Positions 44,428-55,142 of a stretch of DNA of 64,000 nucleotides are shown piece by piece. Location: contig NC_003197.2 in assembly GCF_000006945.2 (NCBI RefSeq), positions 3,162,001 through 3,226,000 on the forward strand. The letters run 5' to 3'. The translations under genes were made by a program, and so were the position numbers. Positions within the stretch are counted from its first letter, which is position 1; each line of letters begins with the position of its first letter. Under the pieces are notes generated by a model. It saw only the letters and a list, made by a program, of their open reading frames with translations, searched no databases and was not told the DNA's origin. Origin of the DNA: Salmonella enterica subsp. enterica serovar Typhimurium str. LT2. Lineage in GTDB: Bacteria > Pseudomonadota > Gammaproteobacteria > Enterobacterales > Enterobacteriaceae.

Positions 44428-44674
44428 GTTCCCGATTCCGTGTCTGAATGAGTCGGACCATCTGTTCCAGTTCAGCGTCAGCCGGTTTACCGTGATTCAT
44501 TAACCAGTTAAATAAATCCGGGTCATCACTCTGCAACAAACGGACAAAAATACGCTTTTCTTCATCACTTAAACTATCGTACTCATGTTCAAAAAACGGC
44601 ATGATGGAAATATCAAGTTCGCGCATACCGCGACGACATGCCCAGTGAATACGTGCTTTATTGTGAATATCCAT
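44408..44674 (-). CDS. sdhE: FAD assembly factor SdhE (YgfY)
   Basis: This 88-residue helical protein helps attach FAD covalently to the flavoprotein subunits SdhA and FrdA. The defining motif R-G-X-X-E is visible as RRGMRELDI at residues about 14-22. It is co-transcribed with ygfX and divergent from ygfZ across 249 bp, in which no gene is seen. Confidence 0.96.
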   Translation of the reverse strand: MDIHNKARIHWACRRGMRELDISIMPFFEHEYDSLSDEEKRIFVRLLQSDDPDLFNWLMNHGKPADAELEQMVRLIQTRNRERGPVAI

Positions 44675-44923
44675 GTTCTTCCTGCCTCGCGAAAATGAAG
44701 TACCGGGCTATTGTAACGTGTTTTTGGCGTTGTTTTACGGGAATCTCAGTAATCTGGAACGCGATCGCGAAATAAAAGGCTGGGAATCAATATGTTCATC
44801 CATTTTGGATACCGCCTCGCAAAACGATCAATCCGCTCTCAATGGGCTATTTAAAGCACTTGCAATGACCGATGGCTCTTTTACCATTAACCATTATTGT
44901 TGCAGCTAACCAGGACATTATTT

Positions 44924-45904
44924 ATGGCTTTTATCTCCTTTCCACCACGTCATCCTTCATCGTCAGCCCGCCTGCCGCTGACGCTGATCGCGCTTGACGA
45001 CTGGGCGCTGTCGACCATTACCGGCGTAGACAGTGAAAAGTATATTCAGGGCCAGGTCACCGCTGACGTAAGCCAGATGACTGAACAGCAACACCTTCTC
45101 GCCGCCCACTGCGATGCTAAAGGTAAGATGTGGAGCACTCTGCGCCTGTTCCGTGAGCGCGACGGTTTCGCCTGGATTGAACGCCGTAGCGTGCTTGAAG
45201 CGCAATTAACGGAGCTGAAAAAGTACGCCGTATTTTCCAAAGTGGTCATCGCGCCGGATGACGAACGCGTATTGCTTGGCGTGGCCGGTTTTCAGGCCCG
45301 CGCGGCGCTGGCTAATGTCTTTAGCGAACTGCCCAATAGCGAAAATCAGGTGGTCAGAGACGGCGCCTCCACGCTGCTATGGTTTGAACATCCTGCGGAA
45401 CGATTCCTGCTTGTCACCGATGTCGCGACGGCCAACATGTTAACGGAGAAGTTGCATGGCGAAGCCGAACTGAATAACAGCCAACAGTGGCTGGCGTTGG
45501 ATATTGAAGCAGGCATTCCGGTGATTGACGCGGCGAACAGCGGTCAGTTTATCCCCCAGGCGACTAACCTACAGGCGCTGGGCGGCATCAGCTTCAAGAA
45601 AGGCTGCTACACCGGACAGGAGATGGTCGCACGGGCAAAATTCCGCGGCGCCAATAAACGCGCGCTTTGGTTGCTGGCGGGCAAAGCCAGCCGGGTACCG
45701 GAAGCAGGAGAAGATCTGGAGCTACAGATGGGCGAGAACTGGCGTCGTACCGGCGCTATTCTGGCGGCGACGCAGTTGGACGATGGTCAGTTACTGGTTC
45801 AGGCCGTCATGAATAACGATTTAGAAGCCGAAAGCGTCTTCCGCGTTCGCGACGATGCCAACACCCTGCATATCGTCCCGCTGCCCTACTCGCTGGAAGA
45901 GTGA
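44924..45904 (+). CDS. ygfZ: Folate-binding Fe-S cluster maintenance protein YgfZ
   Basis: This 326-residue protein is a GcvT-like folate binder needed for several Fe-S enzymes, such as the radical SAM protein MiaB. The signature KGCYTGQE, with the conserved Cys near residue 228, is present. The start at 44924 (MAFISFPPRHP) fits the family; an upstream in-frame codon at 44897 is not supported. Confidence 0.96.
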   Translation: MAFISFPPRHPSSSARLPLTLIALDDWALSTITGVDSEKYIQGQVTADVSQMTEQQHLLAAHCDAKGKMWSTLRLFRERDGFAWIERRSVLEAQLTELKKYAVFSKVVIAPDDERVLLGVAGFQARAALANVFSELPNSENQVVRDGASTLLWFEHPAERFLLVTDVATANMLTEKLHGEAELNNSQQWLALDIEAGIPVIDAANSGQFIPQATNLQALGGISFKKGCYTGQEMVARAKFRGANKRALWLLAGKASRVPEAGEDLELQMGENWRRTGAILAATQLDDGQLLVQAVMNNDLEAESVFRVRDDANTLHIVPLPYSLEE

Positions 45905-46018
45905 TATCACGTTAAAAGCCGGATAGCCTGATAGCGCAACGCCATCAGGCTCGCACGTGCTGTTCTCGTAGGCCGGATAAGGTGCGACAGCGCCGCCATC
46001 CGGCACGGGCATCCGGGA
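45905..46018. repeat. BIME between ygfZ and trhA
   Basis: Two inverted REP units (AAGCCGGATAGCCTGATAGC... and GTAGGCCGGATAAGGTGCGA...GCCATCCGGCA) fill the convergent spacer. Confidence 0.8.
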
Positions 46019-46019
46019 A

Positions 46020-46679
46020 TTATGCCTGTCCCACATACAAATAGATGGCCAGGAAGTGGCACACGCTGCCACCCAGCACAAAGCCATGCCAGATGGCGTG
46101 GTTATAAGGTATGCGTTTGCAAACATAGAAAATTACGCCCAGCGAGTAAACGACGCCACCTACCGCCAGCAGCGTCACGCCGCCTATCGCCAGCTTAATC
46201 GCCAACTGATAAACCACTATCAGCGACAGCCAGCCCATTGCCAGATACGTAACCAGCGAAAGCACTTTAAATCGGTGCGCAATCGTCAACTTGAAGAGGA
46301 TACCGAATAGCGCCAGGCTCCAGATCACAATCATTAGTCCGCGCGCCAGCGGCGAATCCAGACCTACCAGCAGAAATGGCGTATAGGTTCCGGCAATGAG
46401 CAGATAGATAGCGCAGTGATCAAATTTCTTTAACCAGATTTTTGCCCGCTGATGAGGAATGGCATGATAAAGCGTTGAGGCAAGAAAAAGCAGGATCATG
46501 CTCCCGCCATATAAACTGTAGCTGGCGATAGCCGTCATACCCGCATTCGCCTCTACCGCCTGAACCAACAACAGCACCAGGCCGACAATACCAAATACCA
46601 ATCCAATGCCGTGGCTAATACTGTTGGCGATTTCCTCAGCCAGCGAATATCCCTGCGTCATTAATGGTTTTTGCACCAT
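46020..46679 (-). CDS. trhA: TrhA/YqfA, PAQR-like (HlyIII family) membrane protein
   Basis: This 219-residue protein with seven predicted helices belongs to the HlyIII/PAQR family. Conserved His and Ser-Asp residues are seen in NSISHGIGL, LASTLYHAIP and HAIWHGFVL, likely a zinc-binding hydrolase-like site. E. coli TrhA maintains membrane energetics and fatty acid balance. The relation to haemolysins is historical only. The gene stands alone. Confidence 0.93.
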   Translation of the reverse strand: MVQKPLMTQGYSLAEEIANSISHGIGLVFGIVGLVLLLVQAVEANAGMTAIASYSLYGGSMILLFLASTLYHAIPHQRAKIWLKKFDHCAIYLLIAGTYTPFLLVGLDSPLARGLMIVIWSLALFGILFKLTIAHRFKVLSLVTYLAMGWLSLIVVYQLAIKLAIGGVTLLAVGGVVYSLGVIFYVCKRIPYNHAIWHGFVLGGSVCHFLAIYLYVGQA

Positions 46680-46842
46680 AACTTACTCCGGAGAAACGTT
46701 CATAACGATGAACTGCGCCTCTAGCGTAACTGAGAATGGTTCCAGTGAACACATGTTAGCTAAAATAAATTCGCAAAATTAAATTTTGTTTATTATTCAA
46801 TAAGTTAATTACAAAAACTCAACTAACACGCGTTCATATTTA

Positions 46843-48746
<1,904 letters not shown>

Positions 48747-48755
48747 CTCCTGCAC

Positions 48756-48779
48756 GTTACCCGCCAGTCGGCGGGTAAC
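48756..48779. terminator. Terminator between bglA and the outer membrane gene
   Basis: GTTACCCGCC / GGCGGGTAAC is a perfect 10-bp stem with a 4-base loop in the convergent spacer. It can act on both strands, although the T-tract is short on each side. Confidence 0.75.
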
Positions 48780-48793
48780 ACTTTGAACGAGTC

Positions 48794-49687
48794 TTACCAG
48801 GTCTTACCTATTTTAAATTCCCAGCGTACATCTTCCATTTTGGTTGGCGACTTCGCTTCCTGCATTACCGGGAAGAAGGCTCCGGCACCAAACCATAATT
48901 TCAGTGAATCGACGGCAATATTAAATGACGGACCAACAACCCATTCGGTAGTTCCAGAATGGTTATTAATTACGCTGCCATTAGACAGTTTTTTCGTTCC
49001 AGAGGCATTATTGCTGTAGGCACTTTCCAGACCAAGATCCAGCGGTAAATCGCTAAACATATACCGCACCTGGGTATTCCACTGGAATTCGTTACCTCGT
49101 TTCACGTCCTGGTTACCGCGCTCAAATGGTCCCTGATATACAAAACCCATATCCCCTTTAATGTTAGGAGTAAATAATTTTGTTAAAGTGAGTGTTACTC
49201 TTCCTCCCCAGGCGCTATTCCCAGGCAAATGATTATCTCCATCTTGCCCGGTGGGTAGTAATACTGCCCCACCTACCGTAACCCAAAACGGATCACCTCT
49301 TCGCTGGCTCATTAAAGCATAATTGACCCCCACCGATTGGTCGCCCATTCCCTCTATGTGCTCAGGAGACAGATTGTCTCGTTTGTTATTGATATAGGAA
49401 CCCACAGTTGATAATTCCAGTCTGTCGGTCAAACCGTAACGAATCTTCAATAACCATATCTGGGAGTAAACATCCGGACTTCCATGCCCCTCGATTTGAT
49501 GATCTTTATCGCGAAATGAGCTATTCATGGCGGTTAATAACTTTCCTTCCGGCAATACTGAACCACCAGAAATAGCGGTATTAACTGGTGCACCTAATAG
49601 ATTACTGGGATTATTTTCTCCGTTAGCTGCCATTGCATTCATTAATAGAAAATATGTCATTAATGGCAGAAATATAAATCGTTTCAT
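48794..49687 (-). CDS. Putative outer membrane transporter-like barrel protein (Phenol_MetA_deg-like)
   Basis: This 297-residue exported protein has a signal peptide ending NAMA and no lipobox. The mature part is beta-rich with blocks such as LPEGKLLTAMNSSF, YGLTDRLELSTVGSY, DPFWVTVGGAVLLPTGQ and FNIAVDSLKLWFGAGAFFP, and it ends in Trp, the usual last residue of an outer membrane barrel. This looks like the PF13557 group of putative transporters. E. coli K-12 has no gene here. It is convergent with bglA; a metabolic link is only a guess. Role unknown. Confidence 0.6.
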   Translation of the reverse strand: MKRFIFLPLMTYFLLMNAMAANGENNPSNLLGAPVNTAISGGSVLPEGKLLTAMNSSFRDKDHQIEGHGSPDVYSQIWLLKIRYGLTDRLELSTVGSYINNKRDNLSPEHIEGMGDQSVGVNYALMSQRRGDPFWVTVGGAVLLPTGQDGDNHLPGNSAWGGRVTLTLTKLFTPNIKGDMGFVYQGPFERGNQDVKRGNEFQWNTQVRYMFSDLPLDLGLESAYSNNASGTKKLSNGSVINNHSGTTEWVVGPSFNIAVDSLKLWFGAGAFFPVMQEAKSPTKMEDVRWEFKIGKTW

Positions 49688-50100
49688 TATTCCCTCCAGG
49701 TATAAAAAACAAAGTGCTAAGTTAATAAATATTTACGTTATTTATGCTTATCTTTAATTTATAATTTAAATTAATAACTTGATGAATTTAATATACGGAA
49801 ATTTTTGTAACTATATTGAGAGGTAAATAACGATTCCGGAGAGAAACTATTTGTAACCACATGTAAATATACCGTGTTATTTTTATTAAATAACAGCAAG
49901 GTAAAAATGATGCACAATGAATCATTAGACTCTAAAAAACCGGTAATTTAATTCTGGCTAATACACTGATACAAACGCCAGGTTGCCTGACAGGAGCCAA
50001 CGATTTACTGTAATATATTGAATTAGTAACACTTTGTAGCCTGAATAAGGCGCTCACACTGCATCCGACACAAACAAAGCGCATTTTATTAACAAGCTGA
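49688..50100. other. AT-rich spacer, promoter side of the outer membrane gene
   Basis: The 455-bp gap between the outer membrane gene and gcvP is very AT-rich over its first 220 bases and has no supported gene. Such composition suggests H-NS silencing of the accessory gene. The right part is ordinary sequence up to the gcvP terminator. Confidence 0.55.
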
Positions 50101-50120
50101 AAAGGCGCCGAAGCGCCTTT
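50101..50120 (-). terminator. Terminator of gcvTHP
   Basis: AAAGGCGC-CGAA-GCGCCTTT forms an 8-bp stem 22 bp past the gcvP stop; on the minus strand it is followed by a short TTTC tract. Confidence 0.75.
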
Positions 50121-50142
50121 AGAAGACAGTCGAATCAGTAAA

Positions 50143-53016
50143 TTACTGGTAGTCGCTAATCGGTACGCAGGAGCAGAACAGGTTGCGGTCACCATAAACA
50201 TCATCCAGACGTTTCACCGTCGGCCAGTATTTGTCTGCCACGCCTGCCGGGAATACGGCAACTTCACGGCTGTACGGATGCGCCCACTCGGCGACCAGTT
50301 CGCTCTGAATGTGCGGCGCGTTCACCAGCGGGTTATCTTCCAGCGGCCAGACACCCGCTTTCACCTGGTCAATCTCTGCGCGAATAGCCAGCATCGCATC
50401 GATAAAGCGATCCAGCTCGGCCTTACCTTCAGATTCCGTCGGCTCTACCATCAGCGTGCCCGCCACCGGGAACGACATGGTTGGCGCATGGAAACCATAG
50501 TCGATCAGACGCTTGGCAATATCCAGCTCGCTGATGCCGGTTTCTTCTTTCAATGGGCGAATATCAAGAATACATTCGTGCGCCACACGGCCATCGCGAC
50601 CGGTATACAGTACCGGATAGGCATCTTTCAGACGGCTGGCAATGTAGTTAGCGTTAAGAATCGCGACCTGACTTGCCTGCTTCAGGCCTTCTGCGCCCAT
50701 CATGCGGATGTACATCCAGCTGATTGGCAGAATGGAGGCGCTGCCGAACGGCGCCGCAGACACCGCGCCCTGACGGGTGAGCATCCCTTCAATTTGCACC
50801 ACGCTATGACCCGGTACGAACGGTGCCAGATGCGCTTTCACGCCGATCGGTCCCATGCCTGGGCCACCGCCGCCGTGCGGAATGCAGAAAGTTTTATGCA
50901 GGTTAAGATGCGAAACGTCCGCGCCAATAAAGCCCGGTGAGGTAATGCCGACCTGAGCGTTCATGTTCGCGCCGTCAAGGTAAACCTGACCGCCGAACTG
51001 GTGCACAACTTCACACACCTCACGGATCGTTTCTTCATACACGCCGTGGGTGGACGGATAGGTCACCATGATGCAAGAAAGGTTCGCAGCATGTTGTTCT
51101 GCTTTTGCCCGCAGATCGTCCAGGTCGATGTTGCCGTTCTTATCACAGGCGACTACCACCACCTGCATTCCTGCCATATGTGCAGAAGCAGGGTTAGTGC
51201 CGTGAGCAGAGGCCGGAATCAGGCAGATATCGCGATGACCTTCGTTGCGGCTTTCGTGATAGTGACGAATCGCCAGCAGCCCCGCGTATTCCCCCTGTGC
51301 GCCGGAGTTAGGCTGCATACAGACGGCGTCGTACCCGGTGAGTTTCACCAGCCAGTCAGAAAGCTGGCTAATCATCTGATGATATCCTTCGGCCTGTTCC
51401 GGCGGGCAGAACGGATGCAGTTCAGCGAATTCCGGCCAGGTGATAGGAATCATCTCGGCGGCGGCGTTCAGCTTCATGGTGCAGGAACCCAGCGGGATCA
51501 TCGCCTGGTTCAGCGCCAGATCTTTACGCTCCAGCGAGTGCATATAGCGCATCATCTCGGTTTCGCTGTGGTAACGGTTAAATACCGGATGCGTCAGAAT
51601 CGCATCGTCACGCAGCATACTTTGCTGAATGGAACGGCTATCAAGCGCCACGTCTTTATCCAGTGTTTCAATGTTCAGACCGTGGCTGTCGCCCAGCAAA
51701 ACATTGAACAACTGCGCCACATTCTCACGGGTGGTGGTTTCATCGAGCGTAATACCCACCGCGTTATGAATATCGCTGCGCAGATTGATCTCTGCCGCTT
51801 CCGCACGCGCCAGTACCGCAGCTTTATCAGCCACTTCCACACACAGGGTGTCGAAGTAGTGCGCATGACGCAGCTTTAAGCCTTTCTGTTGCAGACCTGC
51901 CGCCAGAATATCGGTCAGGCGGTGGATACGATTCGCAATGCGCTTCAGACCGACCGGACCATGATAAACGGCATACAGACTGGCGATGTTAGCCAGCAGT
52001 ACCTGCGAGGTACAAATGTTGGAGTTCGCTTTCTCACGGCGGATATGCTGCTCGCGAGTCTGCATCGCCATGCGCAGTGCGGTATTGCCCGCCGCATCTT
52101 TTGAGACGCCGATAATACGGCCTGGCATGGAGCGTTTAAATTCGTCTTTGGCGGCAAAGAACGCCGCATGCGGGCCACCGTACCCCATCGGTACGCCGAA
52201 GCGTTGCGCAGAGCCGAAAACAATGTCCGCGCCCTGTTTGCCCGGAGCCGTCAGCAGCACCAGCGCCATAAAATCGGCGGCGACGCTGACCACAACTTTA
52301 CGGGATTTCAGCTCAGTAATCAGTGCGCTGTAGTCGTGAATTTCGCCCGTGGTGCCTACCTGTTGTAACAGCACGCCAAACACATCCTGGTGATCCAGTG
52401 CTTTCGCCGCGTCATCCACAATGACGTCAAAGCCAAAGGTTTCGGCGCGAGTACGCACGACGTCCAGAGTTTGCGGATGGACATCAGAGGCGACAAAGAA
52501 CCGGTTGGCATTTTTCAGTTTGCTGACGCGCTTTGCCATCGCCATCGCTTCAGCGGCGGCGGTCGCTTCATCCAGCAGCGAGGCGGAAGCCATGTCCAGC
52601 CCTGTCAGGTCCAGCGTCACCTGTTGGAAGTTGAGCAGCGCTTCCAGACGCCCCTGAGAGACTTCCGGCTGATAAGGAGTGTAGGCGGTGTACCAGCCTG
52701 GATTTTCCAGCATGTTGCGCAGGATAACCGGCGGTAGCTGCACGGCGGTGTAGCCCATGCCAATGTACGACGTGAAGCGCTTGTTACGCCCGGCGATGGC
52801 TTTTAATTCCGCCAGTGCGGCATATTCGGTTGCCGCCTCTCCAACCTGCGGCGGAGTCGCGAGCTGAATGTCTTTCGGCACAATCTGACCTGTCAGCGCG
52901 TTTAACGACTCGGCGCCAACCGCATTCAGCATCTCTTGTTGCTGTGCGGCGTCCGGTCCGATGTGGCGTTCAATGAAAGCGCCGCGGTTTTCAAGCTGGC
53001 TTAACGTCTGTGTCAT
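50143..53016 (-). CDS. gcvP: Glycine dehydrogenase (decarboxylating), P protein
   Basis: This 957-residue PLP enzyme decarboxylates glycine and loads the aminomethyl group on lipoyl-GcvH. The PLP lysine is in LNLHKTFCIPHGGGGPG near residue 700. Length and sequence match the homodimeric enterobacterial form. The start at 53016 (MTQTLSQLEN) is preferred over upstream codons that run through the BIME. Third gene of gcvT-gcvH-gcvP. Confidence 0.98.
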   Translation of the reverse strand: MTQTLSQLENRGAFIERHIGPDAAQQQEMLNAVGAESLNALTGQIVPKDIQLATPPQVGEAATEYAALAELKAIAGRNKRFTSYIGMGYTAVQLPPVILRNMLENPGWYTAYTPYQPEVSQGRLEALLNFQQVTLDLTGLDMASASLLDEATAAAEAMAMAKRVSKLKNANRFFVASDVHPQTLDVVRTRAETFGFDVIVDDAAKALDHQDVFGVLLQQVGTTGEIHDYSALITELKSRKVVVSVAADFMALVLLTAPGKQGADIVFGSAQRFGVPMGYGGPHAAFFAAKDEFKRSMPGRIIGVSKDAAGNTALRMAMQTREQHIRREKANSNICTSQVLLANIASLYAVYHGPVGLKRIANRIHRLTDILAAGLQQKGLKLRHAHYFDTLCVEVADKAAVLARAEAAEINLRSDIHNAVGITLDETTTRENVAQLFNVLLGDSHGLNIETLDKDVALDSRSIQQSMLRDDAILTHPVFNRYHSETEMMRYMHSLERKDLALNQAMIPLGSCTMKLNAAAEMIPITWPEFAELHPFCPPEQAEGYHQMISQLSDWLVKLTGYDAVCMQPNSGAQGEYAGLLAIRHYHESRNEGHRDICLIPASAHGTNPASAHMAGMQVVVVACDKNGNIDLDDLRAKAEQHAANLSCIMVTYPSTHGVYEETIREVCEVVHQFGGQVYLDGANMNAQVGITSPGFIGADVSHLNLHKTFCIPHGGGGPGMGPIGVKAHLAPFVPGHSVVQIEGMLTRQGAVSAAPFGSASILPISWMYIRMMGAEGLKQASQVAILNANYIASRLKDAYPVLYTGRDGRVAHECILDIRPLKEETGISELDIAKRLIDYGFHAPTMSFPVAGTLMVEPTESEGKAELDRFIDAMLAIRAEIDQVKAGVWPLEDNPLVNAPHIQSELVAEWAHPYSREVAVFPAGVADKYWPTVKRLDDVYGDRNLFCSCVPISDYQ

Positions 53017-53065
53017 GGGCGATGGTTCCTGAAACGTGCAGTGAATCGTGATTGTCTCTAACTCA

Positions 53066-53178
53066 ATTGCCCGGTGGCGCTGACGCTTACCGGGCCTACG
53101 CGTGCGAAAACGAATACGCAAAATCATTCGCGTTGCAGTGAGTAGGCCGGATAAGCATTAGCGCCATCCGGCACAACA
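53066..53178. repeat. BIME between gcvH and gcvP
   Basis: Inverted REP units (TTGCCCGGTGGCGCTGACGC and AGTAGGCCGGATAAGCATTA...ATCCGGCAC) lie inside the gcvTHP operon. The element may tune stability of the gcvTH part relative to gcvP. Confidence 0.8.
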
Positions 53179-53568
53179 TTATTCGTCTTCTAACAATGCC
53201 TCATACGCGGTGGCATCCAGCAGCGATTCAAGTTCGCTTTCATCGCTGGCTTTGATTTTAAAGATCCAGCCACCGGTATACGGTTCGCTGTTCACCAGCT
53301 CCGGGGAGTCGCTCAGCGCATCGTTTACCGCCACGATCTCGCCGCTTACCGGCGCATAAATGTCGGACGCCGCTTTTACGGACTCCGCCACGGCGCAGTC
53401 GTCGCCCGCGCTTACGGTCGCGCCGACTTCCGGCAGATCAACAAAAACCATATCGCCCAACAGCTCCTGAGCGTGTTCAGTAATGCCAACGGTGTAAGTG
53501 CCATCCGCTTCTTTACGCAGCCATTCGTGTTCTTTGCTGTATTTCAGTTCTGCGGGTACGTTGCTCAT
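53179..53568 (-). CDS. gcvH: Glycine cleavage H protein (lipoyl carrier)
   Basis: This 129-residue lipoyl protein shuttles the aminomethyl group between GcvP and GcvT. The lipoylated Lys is in AVAESVKAASDIYAPV near residue 65. The start is ATG 53568 (MSNVPAEL), with GGAG upstream. Middle gene of the operon, 25 bp from gcvT. Confidence 0.97.
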   Translation of the reverse strand: MSNVPAELKYSKEHEWLRKEADGTYTVGITEHAQELLGDMVFVDLPEVGATVSAGDDCAVAESVKAASDIYAPVSGEIVAVNDALSDSPELVNSEPYTGGWIFKIKASDESELESLLDATAYEALLEDE

Positions 53569-53593
53569 CAATTAATCTCCAAAAAAGGATGAA

Positions 53594-54688
53594 TCACGCG
53601 ACGGCTTTGCCGTTACGCACAAAAACAGGTTTAGTCACTTTTACCGGCATTTCACGGTTACGAATTTGTACAATCGCCGTCTCGCCGATGCCCGCCGGAA
53701 CGCGCGCCAGCGCAATGCTGTAGCCCAACGTTGGGGAAAACGTCCCGCTGGTGATAATGCCTTCTTGCTGATTGCCCTGCGCATCGGTAAAACGCACCGG
53801 CAATTCATTACGCAATACGCCCTTCTCGGTCATCACCAGACCGACAAGCTGCTCATGGCCTTTTTCACGCTGCATCTCCAGCGCCTCACGGCCAATAAAG
53901 TCGCGGTCAGCAGGTTCCCAGGCGATAGTCCATCCCATATTAGCCGCCAGCGGAGAGATACCTTCATCCATCTCCTGACCGTACAGGTTCATGCCTGCTT
54001 CCAGACGCAGCGTGTCGCGCGCGCCAAGACCGCACGGCTTCACGCCCGCCTCCACCAGCGCACGCCAGAAATCCGCCGCTTTTTCATTCGGCATGGCGAT
54101 TTCATAGCCTGCTTCGCCGGTATAACCGGTGGTGGCGATAAACAAATCGCCCGCCTGAACGCCGAAGAACGGCTTCATACCTTCTACTGCATGGCGCTGT
54201 TGGTCAGTAAACAGAGTCGCCGCTTTTTCCTGCGCATTCGGCCCCTGTACCGCAATCAGCGACAGGTCGTCACGAACGGTGATGTCGATGGCATAAGGTT
54301 CAGCGTGTTGGGTAATCCAGGAGAGGTCTTTTTCGCGGGTGGCGGAGTTAACAACGAGACGGAAGAAATCTTCAGTGAAGTAGTAGACGATAAGGTCATC
54401 AATCACGCCGCCCGATGCGTTAAGCATACCGGAGTAGAGGGCTTTACCCGTCTTCGTTAGCTTCGCGACGTCGTTTGCCAGCAGATAACGTAGAAACTCT
54501 CGTGTGCGGCTGCCATGAAGATCGACAATGGTCATATGCGATACATCAAACATCCCGGCATCGGTGCGCACAGCGTGGTGTTCATCAAGCTGAGAGCCGT
54601 AATGCAGGGGCATCATCCAGCCATGAAAATCGACCATGCGGGCGCCGCATAGCGTGTGTTGTTCGTACAAAGGCGTCTGTTGGGCCAT
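53594..54688 (-). CDS. gcvT: Aminomethyltransferase, T protein
   Basis: This 364-residue folate enzyme transfers the methylene group from aminomethyl-GcvH to tetrahydrofolate, releasing ammonia. Blocks seen are MFDVSHMTIVDLHG near the start and GLGARDTLRLEAGMNLYGQ, the folate-contact region. First gene of gcvTHP; its promoter region is the 454-bp spacer to ubiI. Confidence 0.97.
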   Translation of the reverse strand: MAQQTPLYEQHTLCGARMVDFHGWMMPLHYGSQLDEHHAVRTDAGMFDVSHMTIVDLHGSRTREFLRYLLANDVAKLTKTGKALYSGMLNASGGVIDDLIVYYFTEDFFRLVVNSATREKDLSWITQHAEPYAIDITVRDDLSLIAVQGPNAQEKAATLFTDQQRHAVEGMKPFFGVQAGDLFIATTGYTGEAGYEIAMPNEKAADFWRALVEAGVKPCGLGARDTLRLEAGMNLYGQEMDEGISPLAANMGWTIAWEPADRDFIGREALEMQREKGHEQLVGLVMTEKGVLRNELPVRFTDAQGNQQEGIITSGTFSPTLGYSIALARVPAGIGETAIVQIRNREMPVKVTKPVFVRNGKAVA

Positions 54689-54780
54689 CTTTTCCTCGTT
54701 GAATTAGCGGGGGCTAACAACCATTTTCATGGGAAATCTTCGCCACGAAACCTGGCATCGACGCCCTTTTTCCTGCGCCG

Positions 54781-54796
54781 ACGCAAACGTTCTCTT
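54781..54796 (-). promoter_or_regulatory. PurR-type box in the gcvT promoter region
   Basis: ACGCAAACGTTCTCTT matches 13 of 16 positions of the PurR operator (ACGCAAACGTTTGCGT), about 93 bp upstream of gcvT. In E. coli gcvTHP is controlled by GcvA, Lrp and PurR. The rest of the spacer (to about 55040) is AT-rich, as expected for Lrp and GcvA binding, with no gene. Confidence 0.7.
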
Positions 54797-55074
54797 GCTC
54801 CTGAACTTACCACCGAACCAGGCGCTAAACCATAAGGCTGAATTTACCATCACATTAGCTTATGACTAAAAAACGCCAAAACCCCATCAGCACAAAAAAC
54901 CACTATTACGCTAAATAACCTCCATAAAAATGAAGCTGATACGATTTATCACAACATAAATTAATATTAAATGTGGAAAAAATGTCGAAAATCTCGTTCG
55001 CAAAAAATAGTGGCATTAGAAAATATAATGCGAAATAAGCGGTGAAATTAGATTATTTCAAACGAGGAAAGCCC

Positions 55075-55092
55075 CCCGGCGCGATAGCCGGG
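55075..55092 (-). terminator. Terminator of the ubiI operon
   Basis: CCCGGC-GCGATA-GCCGGG is a 6-bp GC-only stem about 50 bp past ubiI, followed on the minus strand by GGGCTTTCC; T-run weak. Confidence 0.55.
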
Positions 55093-55142
55093 AAAGCAAA
55101 GTGTGACGGGTTTCAAACTCTTGCTGGCGTGCAGTCAGACGC

